From NCBI GenBank assembly GCA_943788495.1, contig CALSQO010000001.1, positions 1,116,001 through 1,180,000 on the forward strand: a stretch of DNA of 64,000 nucleotides, written 5' to 3'. Source of the stretch: UA16 sp905478895 (GTDB lineage Bacteria > Bacteroidota > Bacteroidia > Flavobacteriales_D > Sanyastnellaceae). Both the position numbers and the translations under genes were made by a program. The notes under the pieces were generated by a model. It ran no database searches. It was given only the letters and a program-made list of their open reading frames with translations, and was not told the DNA's origin. Of the stretch, positions 9,544 to 18,245 are shown in pieces; position 1 is the stretch's first letter, and each line of letters begins with the position of its first letter.

Positions 9544-10095
9544 TTATTTTACGACTTCATCCAGCACATAACGCCAGCGAAACTGCCAATCACCGTCGCC
9601 AAAGTTGACATACCTGTCCCAGCGCAATTGACCCGGCAGCCTTTCAATTCTCCATCGCTCGATGACAGCTGCATTTGCTTCTGACGCCCCTCGCGTTAGT
9701 GAAGTAGATAACGTGCCAGATGAAACGAACCACTCCGAAGTGACCGCTTCGTTGTTGTTGAGCGATGCAATTTCCACGGTTTGGTTCGCGTCATTCCAAT
9801 TCCACATCTGAACGGATTTGAAGATTTCCCCATTGACCTCCTTTGCCAACTGAAGGACAAAACCATTTTCCTTTCCATTTCGCAACCCATCGAAACGAGC
9901 ATCGTACGTCACAAGCTCATCCTTGCCATCGATCGCTTGTTCGAACCGGCCAACATACGGACCTTCCAATGCAAACATCCAATCTGGTGTCATTTGGGCC
10001 TGAGCGGAAGAAATCAAAGCGCCAAAGGTCAAGGAGAGGAATAGGAACAAATGCAGTCCACGAAGTGTATAAACGGAATCTTTAATCTTTGTCAT
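9544..10095 (-). CDS. Exported protein of unknown function
   Basis: A 183-aa protein with a signal peptide (basic start MTKIKDSVYTLRGL, hydrophobic HLFLFLSLTFGALISS, cleavage near AQAQ). The mature part is predicted beta-rich: LEGPYVGRFEQ, VTYDARFDGLRNG, FVLQLAKEV, SVQMWNWN, then IERWRIERLPGQLRWDRYVNFGDGDWQFRWRY. This small-barrel look would suit a lipocalin-like fold, but no family can be named. It converges on the GH13 gene with a 12-nt gap and is divergent from the PQQ dehydrogenase (29 nt between starts), so the two could share a control region. Confidence 0.65.
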   Translation of the reverse strand: MTKIKDSVYTLRGLHLFLFLSLTFGALISSAQAQMTPDWMFALEGPYVGRFEQAIDGKDELVTYDARFDGLRNGKENGFVLQLAKEVNGEIFKSVQMWNWNDANQTVEIASLNNNEAVTSEWFVSSGTLSTSLTRGASEANAAVIERWRIERLPGQLRWDRYVNFGDGDWQFRWRYVLDEVVK

Positions 10096-10120
10096 TGAGC
10101 AAAGAACAGGTGTAAATTAG
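10088..10120 (+). promoter_or_regulatory. Promoter candidate for the PQQ dehydrogenase gene (leaderless)
   Basis: TTTG at 10088-10091 and TAAATTAG at 10113-10120, separated by 21 nt, match the Bacteroidota -33/-7 layout (TTTG, TAnnTTTG) with one mismatch in the -7 box. The box ends 4 nt before ATG 10125, so transcription would begin at or beside the start codon. Confidence 0.5.
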
Positions 10121-10124
10121 CCAC

Positions 10125-11528
10125 ATGAAACGCACCATGTCCCTTCTTTTCGCCGCTCACGTGTTTACAATCGCAGCACTAGCCCAACCTACTTGGGAAG
10201 TTGGCAACACCACTTTAACCGAATACAACTTGGTCACAGGTGTTCAGCTTCCTTGGGAAATTCTTTGGGGACCCGATGATCACATTTGGATGACTTCGCG
10301 AACGGGTGAAGTTTTACGCATCGAGCCAGAAACGGGGAACTACAACGTTGTTTTGGAACGAAATGTCATCAGCAATGGAAGTGGCGAACCCGGAATGCTC
10401 GGGATGGCGATGCATCCCGATTGGGAAAACACTCCCCAAGTATTCGTGGTCTATTGCACAGGAAGTGCCTGGAACGGCGACGAACATCTGAGCGTGTTTG
10501 ATTGGGATGGCACTGCATTGGTGAATGAACAAACATTGTTGACGATTCAAGCGGGTGGAATTCACAATGGAAGCCGATTGTTGGTGCTGCCGGACAACAC
10601 CTTGTTGATGACTGCTGGAGACATTGGCTCTTCCTCATTGGCTCAGCTGGAAGGTTCATTGCAGGGCAAAACACTCCGACTCAATCTCGATGGCAGTGTT
10701 CCCGATGACAATCCCATCGCAGGGTCTTATGTCTACACCATTGGCAACCGAAACAGCCAGGGATTGGCGCTTGGCTCAAACGGAATCGTGTATAGCTCTG
10801 AGCATGGTCAAAACTCCAACGATGAGTTAAACATTGTCAGTGCAGGCGGAAATTATGGCTGGCCTCAAGTGGAAGGGTTTTGCAACACCGCGTCAGAACA
10901 AGCTTTTTGCGCTGACAATGACGTCATTGAGCCCCTGGAAGCGTGGACGCCTTGCATAGCAGTGAATGGCATCGAATACTACGACCACGAAGCCATTCCC
11001 GAGTGGCAAAACTCAATTTTAATGGCCGTTTTAGGTGGCCTTGGTGGCCAATACGAGCGCTTGAGCGTCATGCACCTTGCCGAAGATGGCATGAGTGTCA
11101 CGGGTGAAGACCAATTCTTCTCGAGCTTCAATCAACGCGTCAGGGATGTAGCCGTCAATCCTTACACCGGTTCGGTATACGTTGCATTCAATGGCACCTC
11201 TTACCCGGGCAGTGGTCCCAACATTATCAAGGAATTTCGCAATGAAGCATTCGCTTCCTCTCTTGAAGATGAACAGCAGCTTGGAGCAACCCTTACTGCA
11301 TTTCCCAATCCAGCCAATGATGTGATTCGATTTGATTGGGGCCTTCCCCTCCTTCAGGGAACCTATGAAGTCTATGGTTACAATGGACAACTCATTCAGC
11401 AAGGCCAGCTCAACGGCAACGATGCTTCGCTGACTTTAGCCACATCCGAATGGAACGCTGGCACTTACTTCATCCGCGCTTTTCACGACCGAGGAACCGT
11501 GACATCCACGTTCCAAGTGTCGCACTAG
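10125..11528 (+). CDS. PQQ-dependent aldose sugar dehydrogenase with T9SS sorting domain
   Basis: Oxidises aldoses to lactones with pyrroloquinoline quinone as cofactor. After a signal peptide (MKRTMSLLFAAHVFTIAALAQ) comes a six-bladed propeller of the glucose/sorbosone dehydrogenase family. Visible motifs: VQLPWEILWGPDDHIW, GEPGMLGMAMHPDW, GGIHNGSRLLVLPDNTLLMTAGD (His of the active site), GKTLRLNLDGSVPDDNPI, GNRNSQGLAL (cofactor-binding Arg) and EHGQNSNDELN...GGNYGWP. From ~res 385 a type A T9SS sorting domain follows (LTAFPNPANDVIRFDWG to FQVSH), so the enzyme should be displayed outside the cell. It is 467 aa. The next gene, 54 nt downstream, is a TonB-dependent receptor. Confidence 0.9.
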   Translation: MKRTMSLLFAAHVFTIAALAQPTWEVGNTTLTEYNLVTGVQLPWEILWGPDDHIWMTSRTGEVLRIEPETGNYNVVLERNVISNGSGEPGMLGMAMHPDWENTPQVFVVYCTGSAWNGDEHLSVFDWDGTALVNEQTLLTIQAGGIHNGSRLLVLPDNTLLMTAGDIGSSSLAQLEGSLQGKTLRLNLDGSVPDDNPIAGSYVYTIGNRNSQGLALGSNGIVYSSEHGQNSNDELNIVSAGGNYGWPQVEGFCNTASEQAFCADNDVIEPLEAWTPCIAVNGIEYYDHEAIPEWQNSILMAVLGGLGGQYERLSVMHLAEDGMSVTGEDQFFSSFNQRVRDVAVNPYTGSVYVAFNGTSYPGSGPNIIKEFRNEAFASSLEDEQQLGATLTAFPNPANDVIRFDWGLPLLQGTYEVYGYNGQLIQQGQLNGNDASLTLATSEWNAGTYFIRAFHDRGTVTSTFQVSH

Positions 11529-11582
11529 GCTTTCCCACATCGCGCTCAACACAAGCGCGTCTTTTATCGAATTGCCACTGCA

Positions 11583-13664
11583 ATGAAATTTTTCAATGTC
11601 GCTCAACTCGCATTGGCCGCTTTTTTGTTCTCCTCAACTGCTAGTTTCGCAGAAGAAGATCAATCCAACTCCGACACCACCGTTGTTGAAACGGCCACAA
11701 TTTCAGCGCTTCGCATCCCAACGCCGGAAGACCGCGTAAGTGGCAATGTCCATCGCTTGGATACTGAGGCACTGCAAAACGGGAAATCTCCTGATCTAGA
11801 AGACGCATTGAATGCACTCCCCGGCGTGCGCATGGAAACCCGCGGTTTTGGCGGATCACGTCGACTCCAAATCAGGAGCAGCGGAATCCGGGCACCGTTC
11901 GCCGTTCGTAACGTTCACATGCTGATGGACGGATTCGTGCTTACTAATGCAAGCGGGGTTTCTCCGCTTGACACGTGGAACCCCCAGTGGATGGCCGAGC
12001 TCGAGGTGCTCAAGGGCCCCGTCGGAGCCATCTATGGCAGTGGTTATGGTGGAGTATTGTTGGGACAATCGTTGCAACGTTACAACCCTGCAAATGCATC
12101 GCAATTGAGTGGCTACTCCCGAATCGCGACCAACGGTTCAAACAACGCACTAACGCTCAGTGAAATGTCGAGCGAATCGGGCTTTCAATGGCAATCGGTA
12201 GCCGATTCGACCGAATGGACCATGCGCGGATTTTGGAGTGAAACTCCCGGTGGACGAATTCATGAATCAAATGACCGAAAACAAGTAGAGGTGCACCGCC
12301 GCAAATCCAACGACAGAGCAAGATTCACCCACTTATGGCTAGGCTGGATGGCTGCTTCTTGGGACCTTCCGGGGTCCCTCAATGCCACAGACGCTGCGAA
12401 CAGTCCCGCTCAATCACCCGGTAGCACTTACGACGCTCACGTTGATCGCATGCGCACCTGGCTCGGATATAGCACTGTTCGGAATCAATCGGATAAACAA
12501 AGTGGTCTATGGGTTTACCTCCAGCATTCCGACAAAGAAAACCCGTTTGGAACCAGTGCTTTTTTCAACGGGTACAAAGACGAATCAGAACAATTTGGTT
12601 CCGTCCGGTGGTGGGGCGCTAAGTCAAAACTTGTTGGAAACGATTTCAAACTGACTTGGGATAAAACGGCGATTCTACGCGCTGAAAGGCTCTCTTTGCG
12701 GGAAACGGATTTGCCTCCGTCGGCCGAAACTTACCGGTACAACATAGAAAGCATCACTACGAATGCATGGGCCAGTACAGGGGGAAGACTCGAAAATGAC
12801 AATTGGCAAATCGACGTACAGATTGCATTGGAATGGATGCAGCGCTCTACGCAAGGTGAAGGCGTCGGGGATGGCTCAGTGAACGAAAATTCATATGATC
12901 CCATCGTCGAAAATTACGCCCACTTCACTGCGCTTCCCTACGTCGGACTTTCTCGAAAGCTCCATGATCGTGGACGCGTTTTTCTGCAATACGGAAAAGC
13001 GGCGAGCCACCCAACCACCTTCGAGATAGTCAACCCCGACAATTATACGGCTTTGAACTTATCTCCGGAAAGGGCGAATGCCATTGAACTGGGTTGGAAG
13101 GGAGAAATACCGGTAGCGAACAGCTTCATCCACTACAGCTTGCAAGGCTATCAGCAATTGGTGAGTGATGCCATTGCCTCTGTCCCGGGCGCAAATGATG
13201 GCGTATTCGTTGACAACATCGAGGGGCTAAAAATGACCGGAATCGAGGCTTTTTTCCAGACGAACCTCGACTTCGCCAATCAGCGCAAACTTCAGCTTCA
13301 AACGCAGGCCAGTTTGAACCGACATTCATTTGCTGAAGTGGCAGAAACATTGCCTGGAACACCGCTGCACGCTTCGAGCTTTCTCGTCGCATATACCGCC
13401 AAGAAATGGACCCTGAGCGCCATGCACTATTGGAATGATCAAATGCCCTTGCACAATAGCAAGAACGACTGGTCCAACGCACACCAGCGATTGGATGCGT
13501 GGCTGTCTTTGCAGTCGAAAGCGAATGTTTGGCAATTAGGCATTCGCAATGTTCTGAACGCTCAATATTCAAGCTGGTTCCAAACCAATGCATTCGGTGG
13601 ACGTTACTTCAATCCTGCGCCCGGTCGACTGATTTGGCTGTCCTGGAAGTGGCAAATCAATTGA
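11583..13664 (+). CDS. TonB-dependent receptor, PqqU-like
   Basis: Outer-membrane TonB-dependent receptor of 693 aa with signal peptide MKFFNVAQLALAAFLFSSTASFA. The plug domain runs from ~res 40 to 160: DLEDALNALPGVRMETRG, IRSSGIRAPFAVRNVHMLMDG, LEVLKGPVGAIYGSGYGG. The barrel closes with WQLGIRNVLNAQYSSW, GGRYFNPAPGR and WLSWKWQIN. The NaFGGRYFNPAPGR block near the end, the ERANAIELGWK block and overall size resemble, from memory, the E. coli PQQ receptor PqqU (YncD), which ends with a GRYYEPSPGR block. Together with the PQQ-dependent dehydrogenase just upstream this suggests cofactor uptake. A vitamin or siderophore substrate is the alternative. It lacks the SusC-type N-terminal domain and has no SusD partner. 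Its end overlaps the convergent OmpA gene by 8 nt. Confidence 0.85.
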   Translation: MKFFNVAQLALAAFLFSSTASFAEEDQSNSDTTVVETATISALRIPTPEDRVSGNVHRLDTEALQNGKSPDLEDALNALPGVRMETRGFGGSRRLQIRSSGIRAPFAVRNVHMLMDGFVLTNASGVSPLDTWNPQWMAELEVLKGPVGAIYGSGYGGVLLGQSLQRYNPANASQLSGYSRIATNGSNNALTLSEMSSESGFQWQSVADSTEWTMRGFWSETPGGRIHESNDRKQVEVHRRKSNDRARFTHLWLGWMAASWDLPGSLNATDAANSPAQSPGSTYDAHVDRMRTWLGYSTVRNQSDKQSGLWVYLQHSDKENPFGTSAFFNGYKDESEQFGSVRWWGAKSKLVGNDFKLTWDKTAILRAERLSLRETDLPPSAETYRYNIESITTNAWASTGGRLENDNWQIDVQIALEWMQRSTQGEGVGDGSVNENSYDPIVENYAHFTALPYVGLSRKLHDRGRVFLQYGKAASHPTTFEIVNPDNYTALNLSPERANAIELGWKGEIPVANSFIHYSLQGYQQLVSDAIASVPGANDGVFVDNIEGLKMTGIEAFFQTNLDFANQRKLQLQTQASLNRHSFAEVAETLPGTPLHASSFLVAYTAKKWTLSAMHYWNDQMPLHNSKNDWSNAHQRLDAWLSLQSKANVWQLGIRNVLNAQYSSWFQTNAFGGRYFNPAPGRLIWLSWKWQIN

Positions 13665-15579
13665 TGATCAAAATTTCTGTCCGGCGATTCTCAGCTCTGC
13701 CTTCTTCGGTCTCATTGGAGGCAATCGGCTCCGTCTCCCCCAAGCCGCGCAATTCCATTCTCCCTCTTTCCACTCCACGATCTTCGAGAAATTGAGCCAC
13801 GGCTTCTGCGCGCAACTCGCTTAACGTAAGGTTGGTTTCTGCCTTGCCATCGGAATCTGTATGACCGAGAATCTCAATGCGAATCTTAGACTGCAACATG
13901 GTCTTGGCCAATTGCTCGAGTTCGGGCTGAAAGCTACCGTCTAATTCTGCAGATGACTTTTCAAAACGCACGTCTCGCAACGTCATCGTAATGCCCACCT
14001 CCAATTTTTGGAGGCTTATAGAAACAAAAGGATCCAGCTCGGAATCGGGTGAAAGAATGGTGCTGTAAAACGCGAAATCCGGATGTTCAATTTGAATCAC
14101 CACATCTTCACCCGTCTTAACTGACAGCGTGAATTGACCGTCTATCGGATCTGAATTTTGCGTGCTCAACAATCTTCCTGATAAATCCAGCACTTGAACC
14201 TTGGCCTCAATAGGGTCGCCCGAGTTATCTCGAACTTCACCTGTCCAAAGGGCCACTGCCTTGGCGCTCACTTCCACAGGCAACTCAAATTCCCACAGGT
14301 CCAAATTTCCGGGCTCATTCCGATCGGTTGCAAAAATGGCATGGCTGCCGTCCGCGAAAACCTGCAAGCTATTCTCGTCTCCATGCGTATTGATCGGGTA
14401 GCCTAAGTTTTCTGGTTCGGACCAAGTACCATCATTCTGCTTACGGCTCACATACAAATCCATGCCCCCCATTCCTGGCAATCCGTCAGAGGCGAAATAC
14501 AGGGAAACACCATCCGAATGAAGAAAAGGGTTCTCCTCTTTTCCTTTGGAATTGATTACCCCCGGTAAAGGAACGGCTGGCAACCAACTGCCTTCATCGC
14601 TGCGTTCACTCACATAGATATCCTGCACCACCTCTCCCGTGTCTGTTGAACGAAAAGCACGCACAAAGAACAAAAACTGGCCATCTGCACTCAATGCAGG
14701 CTGGCTCTCCCATTTCGCTGAGTTCAACTCCTCCAAGTTTGCCGCATCATTGTAAGAGGAGGATAGAACATTGTAATCGCTTTGAAACAAATCGCAAGAC
14801 CCCACACCAGTCCGGGTTCCATACGAACCATCAATTCCAGCACAAGCCGTAAATACAAGAAGGCGGCCATCCCCACGAATGGAGGGAGCTCCTTCATTTC
14901 GTGGCGTATTGATTTCACCTATGGACCTTACGGTCCACCACTCATCGCCCTCTTTTCGCGCTTCGTAAAAGTCTTCCTGACCGAAAGACCGATTGGGGTA
15001 TACCAATTCTCGGGTAAACACCATTCGGTCACCGCTGGAATACAAGGCAGGATAATACTCGGATAATTCCGAATTCACGTCGCCCAAAAGCGCGGTGGGA
15101 TGAAATTCAGATGGCGCATCGATGGCGGTATTGGCAAATCGCACGGAGCTTTCTAAAAGATCGCTCTGCATCTGCCATCCTCGCAATTGTTCGCCCACTT
15201 CGAGTGCGTGATAGGCTTCTTTGTACATCCCACCTCGGTGGTACATTGAAACCAATGACTCTTGCCAATCCTCTCGTTCAGAGGGTTCAATTTCAAATGC
15301 TCGATTCAATGCGTCAACTCCTTTGTTCCATTCATTCAACTCCGCAAAAATTTGACCTTTCAACATGAAAGCGTCAAAATACTCCTCATCAAATCGAGTG
15401 GCTTCATCCAGCTTCACCAAAGCCTCCACTCGCATTCCTTGGCCGTATAATTCAGTGGCTTGGCTGTATCGTTTTGTCGCCTTTTTATCATTTGATTGAG
15501 AAAAGGCTTGACTTCCATGAACACAGAAAATCAAAACGAAGAACATGAAGACCTTGGGATGTATTGAATGCACGCTCAA
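13657..15579 (-). CDS. PorE-like OmpA-family protein (TPR, beta-propeller, CRD, OmpA)
   Basis: A 640-aa exported protein with the domain order of the T9SS component PorE: signal peptide, TPR helices (~30-130: ATELYGQGMRVEALVKLDEA...FMLKGQIFAELNEWNKG), a PD40/WD40-type propeller (~165-435, with repeated ALSADGQFLFFV, LHSDGVSLYFAS and VFADGSHAIFAT strands), a carboxypeptidase-regulatory-like domain (GEVRDNSGDPIEAKVQV) and an OmpA C-terminal domain (~525-640). The OmpA domain keeps the peptidoglycan-binding pattern EILGHTDSDGKAETNLTLSE and AENRRTEILI. It should sit in the periplasm tying an outer-membrane machine to peptidoglycan. The start is uncertain: TTG 15579, GTG 15573 or ATG 15546. Non-T9SS paralogues with this architecture are common, so the PorE role is inference. 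Confidence 0.85.
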   Translation of the reverse strand: MSVHSIHPKVFMFFVLIFCVHGSQAFSQSNDKKATKRYSQATELYGQGMRVEALVKLDEATRFDEEYFDAFMLKGQIFAELNEWNKGVDALNRAFEIEPSEREDWQESLVSMYHRGGMYKEAYHALEVGEQLRGWQMQSDLLESSVRFANTAIDAPSEFHPTALLGDVNSELSEYYPALYSSGDRMVFTRELVYPNRSFGQEDFYEARKEGDEWWTVRSIGEINTPRNEGAPSIRGDGRLLVFTACAGIDGSYGTRTGVGSCDLFQSDYNVLSSSYNDAANLEELNSAKWESQPALSADGQFLFFVRAFRSTDTGEVVQDIYVSERSDEGSWLPAVPLPGVINSKGKEENPFLHSDGVSLYFASDGLPGMGGMDLYVSRKQNDGTWSEPENLGYPINTHGDENSLQVFADGSHAIFATDRNEPGNLDLWEFELPVEVSAKAVALWTGEVRDNSGDPIEAKVQVLDLSGRLLSTQNSDPIDGQFTLSVKTGEDVVIQIEHPDFAFYSTILSPDSELDPFVSISLQKLEVGITMTLRDVRFEKSSAELDGSFQPELEQLAKTMLQSKIRIEILGHTDSDGKAETNLTLSELRAEAVAQFLEDRGVERGRMELRGLGETEPIASNETEEGRAENRRTEILIIN

Positions 15580-15603
15580 ATTGTTTTATTTAGCACAACG
15601 CCT

Positions 15604-15611
15604 CAAAATTA
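15604..15611 (-). promoter_or_regulatory. -7 box candidate for the OmpA-family gene
   Basis: On the minus strand this reads TAATTTTG, a full match to the Bacteroidota TAnnTTTG box. It lies 25-58 nt upstream of the possible start codons of the OmpA gene. A TTG 16 nt further upstream could be the -33 element, but the spacing is short. Confidence 0.4.
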
Positions 15612-15650
15612 AACTAAAATCATGATACAATCATCGAACTCAATTGAAGC

Positions 15651-16166
15651 ATGACGATCGGACTACTATCCGACAACCACGGTTATTGGGATCAACGACT
15701 CAATCACCACCTCGGAGATTGCGATGAAATCTGGCACGCTGGCGATATCGGATCCCTTGAAGTCATCGATGCCATTAAAGCCCTACAGCCTCAAAAAGCG
15801 CGAATTGTATTTGGCAACATTGATAGCCATGTAATTCGATCTGAATGCGCGGCAGAATTAAGCTGGGACATTGAAGGCATCAAATTTTTCATGACGCACA
15901 TCGGCGGCAGGCCCGGGCGTTATGCGAAAGGTGTGCGCAGGTCATTGCTCAGTCACCGACCTAACGTTTTTATTTGCGGGCACAGCCATCTCCTTCTCGT
16001 GAAACAAGACAAAAGTTGGGGAGGCTTGTACTTAAATCCTGGCGCCTGCGGCATGCAAGGATTCCATCAGAAAAGAACCCTCATTAAATTCGATATCAAG
16101 AACGGAGCATTACAAAACATGAAGGTCATCGAACTAGGAGATCGGATAAGGAGAGAACGAGTTTAA
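15651..16166 (+). CDS. YfcE-type metallophosphoesterase
   Basis: A 171-aa cytosolic phosphodiesterase of the YfcE/MJ0936 family, a calcineurin-like metallophosphoesterase using two metals. All metal-binding motifs are present in order: GLLSDNHG (res 3-10), HAGDIGS (~30), FGNIDSH (~55), MTHIGG (~83), CGHSH (~109) and LNPGACG (~126). No signal peptide and no extra domain are present. Length is typical. It is divergent from the OmpA gene, 71 nt apart, and 176 nt precede rho. Its physiological substrate is unknown in this family. Confidence 0.92.
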   Translation: MTIGLLSDNHGYWDQRLNHHLGDCDEIWHAGDIGSLEVIDAIKALQPQKARIVFGNIDSHVIRSECAAELSWDIEGIKFFMTHIGGRPGRYAKGVRRSLLSHRPNVFICGHSHLLLVKQDKSWGGLYLNPGACGMQGFHQKRTLIKFDIKNGALQNMKVIELGDRIRRERV

Positions 16167-16203
16167 TCTTTTTTCCGTATCATTGCAGTGTCCTTCTCAG
16201 GAT

Positions 16204-16301
16204 GCATTCAACGAATGCGCGAATATCCTAGATTCGTTCTACCACTTTCATCTTTGAAAATTAAAGGGCTTTTAACAAAGCTCTGGTCCTAGAAGAAGGA
16301 C
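16204..16301 (+). promoter_or_regulatory. Structured 5' leader of rho (three hairpins)
   Basis: Three inverted repeats lie within 100 nt upstream of rho. First, GCATTC-AAC-GAATGC at 16204-16218. Second, AGGGCTTT-TAAC-AAAGCTCT at 16265-16284 (8 bp with one G-U). Third, GTCCT-AGAAGA-AGGAC at 16286-16301. None is followed by a T-run typical of an intrinsic terminator. A structured rho leader would fit autoregulation, which is known for rho in E. coli; here that is inference. Confidence 0.4.
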
Positions 16302-16342
16302 ACACCCCACAAGCATTTACCATACTATTGATACAATAATTG

Positions 16343-18245
16343 ATGTACGACATCATTGAACTCAATGCGAAAAAGGTCCTTGAACTCAAGGAAATCGCAA
16401 AAAAACTCGGAATCAGCCGACTCGAAAAACTGAAGAAACAAGATCTTGTTTACAGCATTTTAGACGAACAAGCATTGCGTCCTGGCGAAAACAAAAAGGC
16501 TCAATCGAAGCCCAAAACAGCCGCCAACCGGTCCAAAAAAACCAACCTTGAAGAAGCGACTGGAGAGCAGGTGAAGCCAAAGACTTCCCGTCCTCCGCGT
16601 CCCGCCAAAAAAGAAGCCTCAAATTCCAAAGAGGCCGAATCTTCAACGCGCGAAGATTCAAAAGGCAAGCGCCAGCCCGGTGATGCCATTCGCGAGCGCC
16701 GAGCCAAGAAAAATGCCATCGCGGAGGACGCTCCTTCTTCCAATGCGAAAAAAGAAGACGGAACGGCAGAAACAGAAGTAACCTCAGGCTCATCGGAAAA
16801 ACGTTCCAATGACAAAGGACGAAATGACAAGCGCCGAGATGATAAGAGAGGCAGCGAAAAGCGTGATGATGACAAAAAAAGCGAAGACAAGCGCGGAGAC
16901 GACAAGCAGAACGATGAGCGTGGTGAACGACGGAACAACGATCGACGTGGAAACGATCGACGTGGAAACGATCGACGCGACAACGATCGACGCGACAACG
17001 ACCGACGCGACAACGATCCGACGCGATAACGATCGACGCGGAAATGACCGCAGAGGAAACGATCGCAGAAATGGACGCAATGATAAGAAGGATCGCTACT
17101 TGAGCGAGCCGGAAGAGCATGGCTTCAACTTTGATGGCATCATCACCGCGGAAGGAGTGCTCGAAATCCAGCAAGAAGGCTTCGGTTTCTTGCGATCCGC
17201 GGACTACAACTATTTGAATTCACCGGATGACGTGTACATCACCTCCCGGCAAATCAAACAATACTCCCTCCAAACAGGCGACACTGTCATTGCGAAAGTG
17301 CGTCCTCCACGACTTGGAGAGAAATTCTATCCATTGATTGACGTCATGAGCGTGAACGGCAGATCACCCGAGTGGGTGCGGGACCGGATTCCGTTCAAAT
17401 TCCTAACGCCACTGTTCCCACAAGAGAAATTCAAGTTGAGCACGCGTGGCGGGAACATCAGTACCCGCCTCATGGACCTCTTTGCCCCTATTGGCAAAGG
17501 CCAACGTGGAATGCTTGTGTCGCAGCCTAAGACGGGAAAGACCACATTATTGAAGGATGTTGCAAATGCGATTGCATTAAACCACCCAGAAGTTTACCTG
17601 CTCATCTTGTTGATTGACGAGCGACCGGAGGAAGTGACCGATATGAAACGAAGCGTGAATGCGGAAGTAATCGCATCTACATTCGATGAGCCTGCCGATC
17701 GCCATGTTCGTATCGCCAATTTAGTTTTGGAAAAGGCCAAGCGTATGGTGGAATGCGGGCACGATGTCTGCATCTTGCTCGATTCAATTACGCGATTGGC
17801 ACGTGCTTACAACACTGTTTCCCCGAGTTCGGGTAAGATTTTGAGTGGCGGCGTCGAGGCGAATGCCTTGCAAAAGCCCAAACGCTTCTTTGGCGCTGCT
17901 CGAAACATAGAAAACGGCGGATCCTTGTCCATCATTTCTACCGCCCTCACAGAGACCGGTTCGAAAATGGACGAAGTAATCTTTGAAGAATTCAAAGGCA
18001 CAGGAAACATGGAGTTGCAGCTTGATCGTCGTATCTCCAATCGGAGGATCTACCCAGCCATCGACATCTTGTCATCCGGAACCCGGCGCGAGGATTTACT
18101 CATGGACAAGGAGACGTTGCAACGCATTTGGATTTTACGCAAGCACCTCGCTGACATGAACTCCGTCGAAGCGATGGAATTCATGAAAGACCGAATGGAA
18201 CAAACACGAAGCAACGAAGACTTCTTATCCTCTATGAATGGATAA
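16343..18245 (+). CDS. rho: Transcription termination factor Rho, split by a +1 frameshift
   Basis: Hexameric RNA helicase that ends transcription. From ATG 16343 the N-terminal Rho domain is clear (MYDIIELNAKKVLELKEIAKKLGIS), followed by the long charged linker typical of Bacteroidota Rho. Inside a run of RRDND repeats an extra C at 17018/17019 shifts the frame; the first frame then stops at TAA 17027-17029. In the next frame the repeat continues and leads into the RNA-binding domain (FNFDGIITAEGVLEI, GFGFLRS), Walker A (PKTGKTTLLKD), Walker B (VCILLDSITRLARAYN) and the Q/R-loop region (SGGVEANALQKPKRFFGAARN) to TAA 18243. Removing one base gives a normal 633-aa Rho. No in-frame ATG follows the break closely, so re-initiation looks unlikely. 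A sequencing or assembly error in the repeat, a true mutation or recoding are all possible. Confidence 0.93.
16928..17063 (+). repeat. 15-nt tandem repeat in the rho linker
   Basis: Nine copies of a 15-nt unit of the form CGACGCGACAACGAT, encoding RRDND, RRGND or RRNND. Copies 1-6 occupy 16928-17017 and copies 7-9 occupy 17019-17063; the single base between copies 6 and 7 is the frameshift. The encoded stretch is rich in Arg, Asp and Asn and is probably disordered and RNA-binding. Confidence 0.9.

Noticed and set aside
16413..17174. Long minus-strand frames opposite the rho linker
   Set aside because: They mirror the repetitive Arg/Asp codons of the rho linker, with no homology or start signal.
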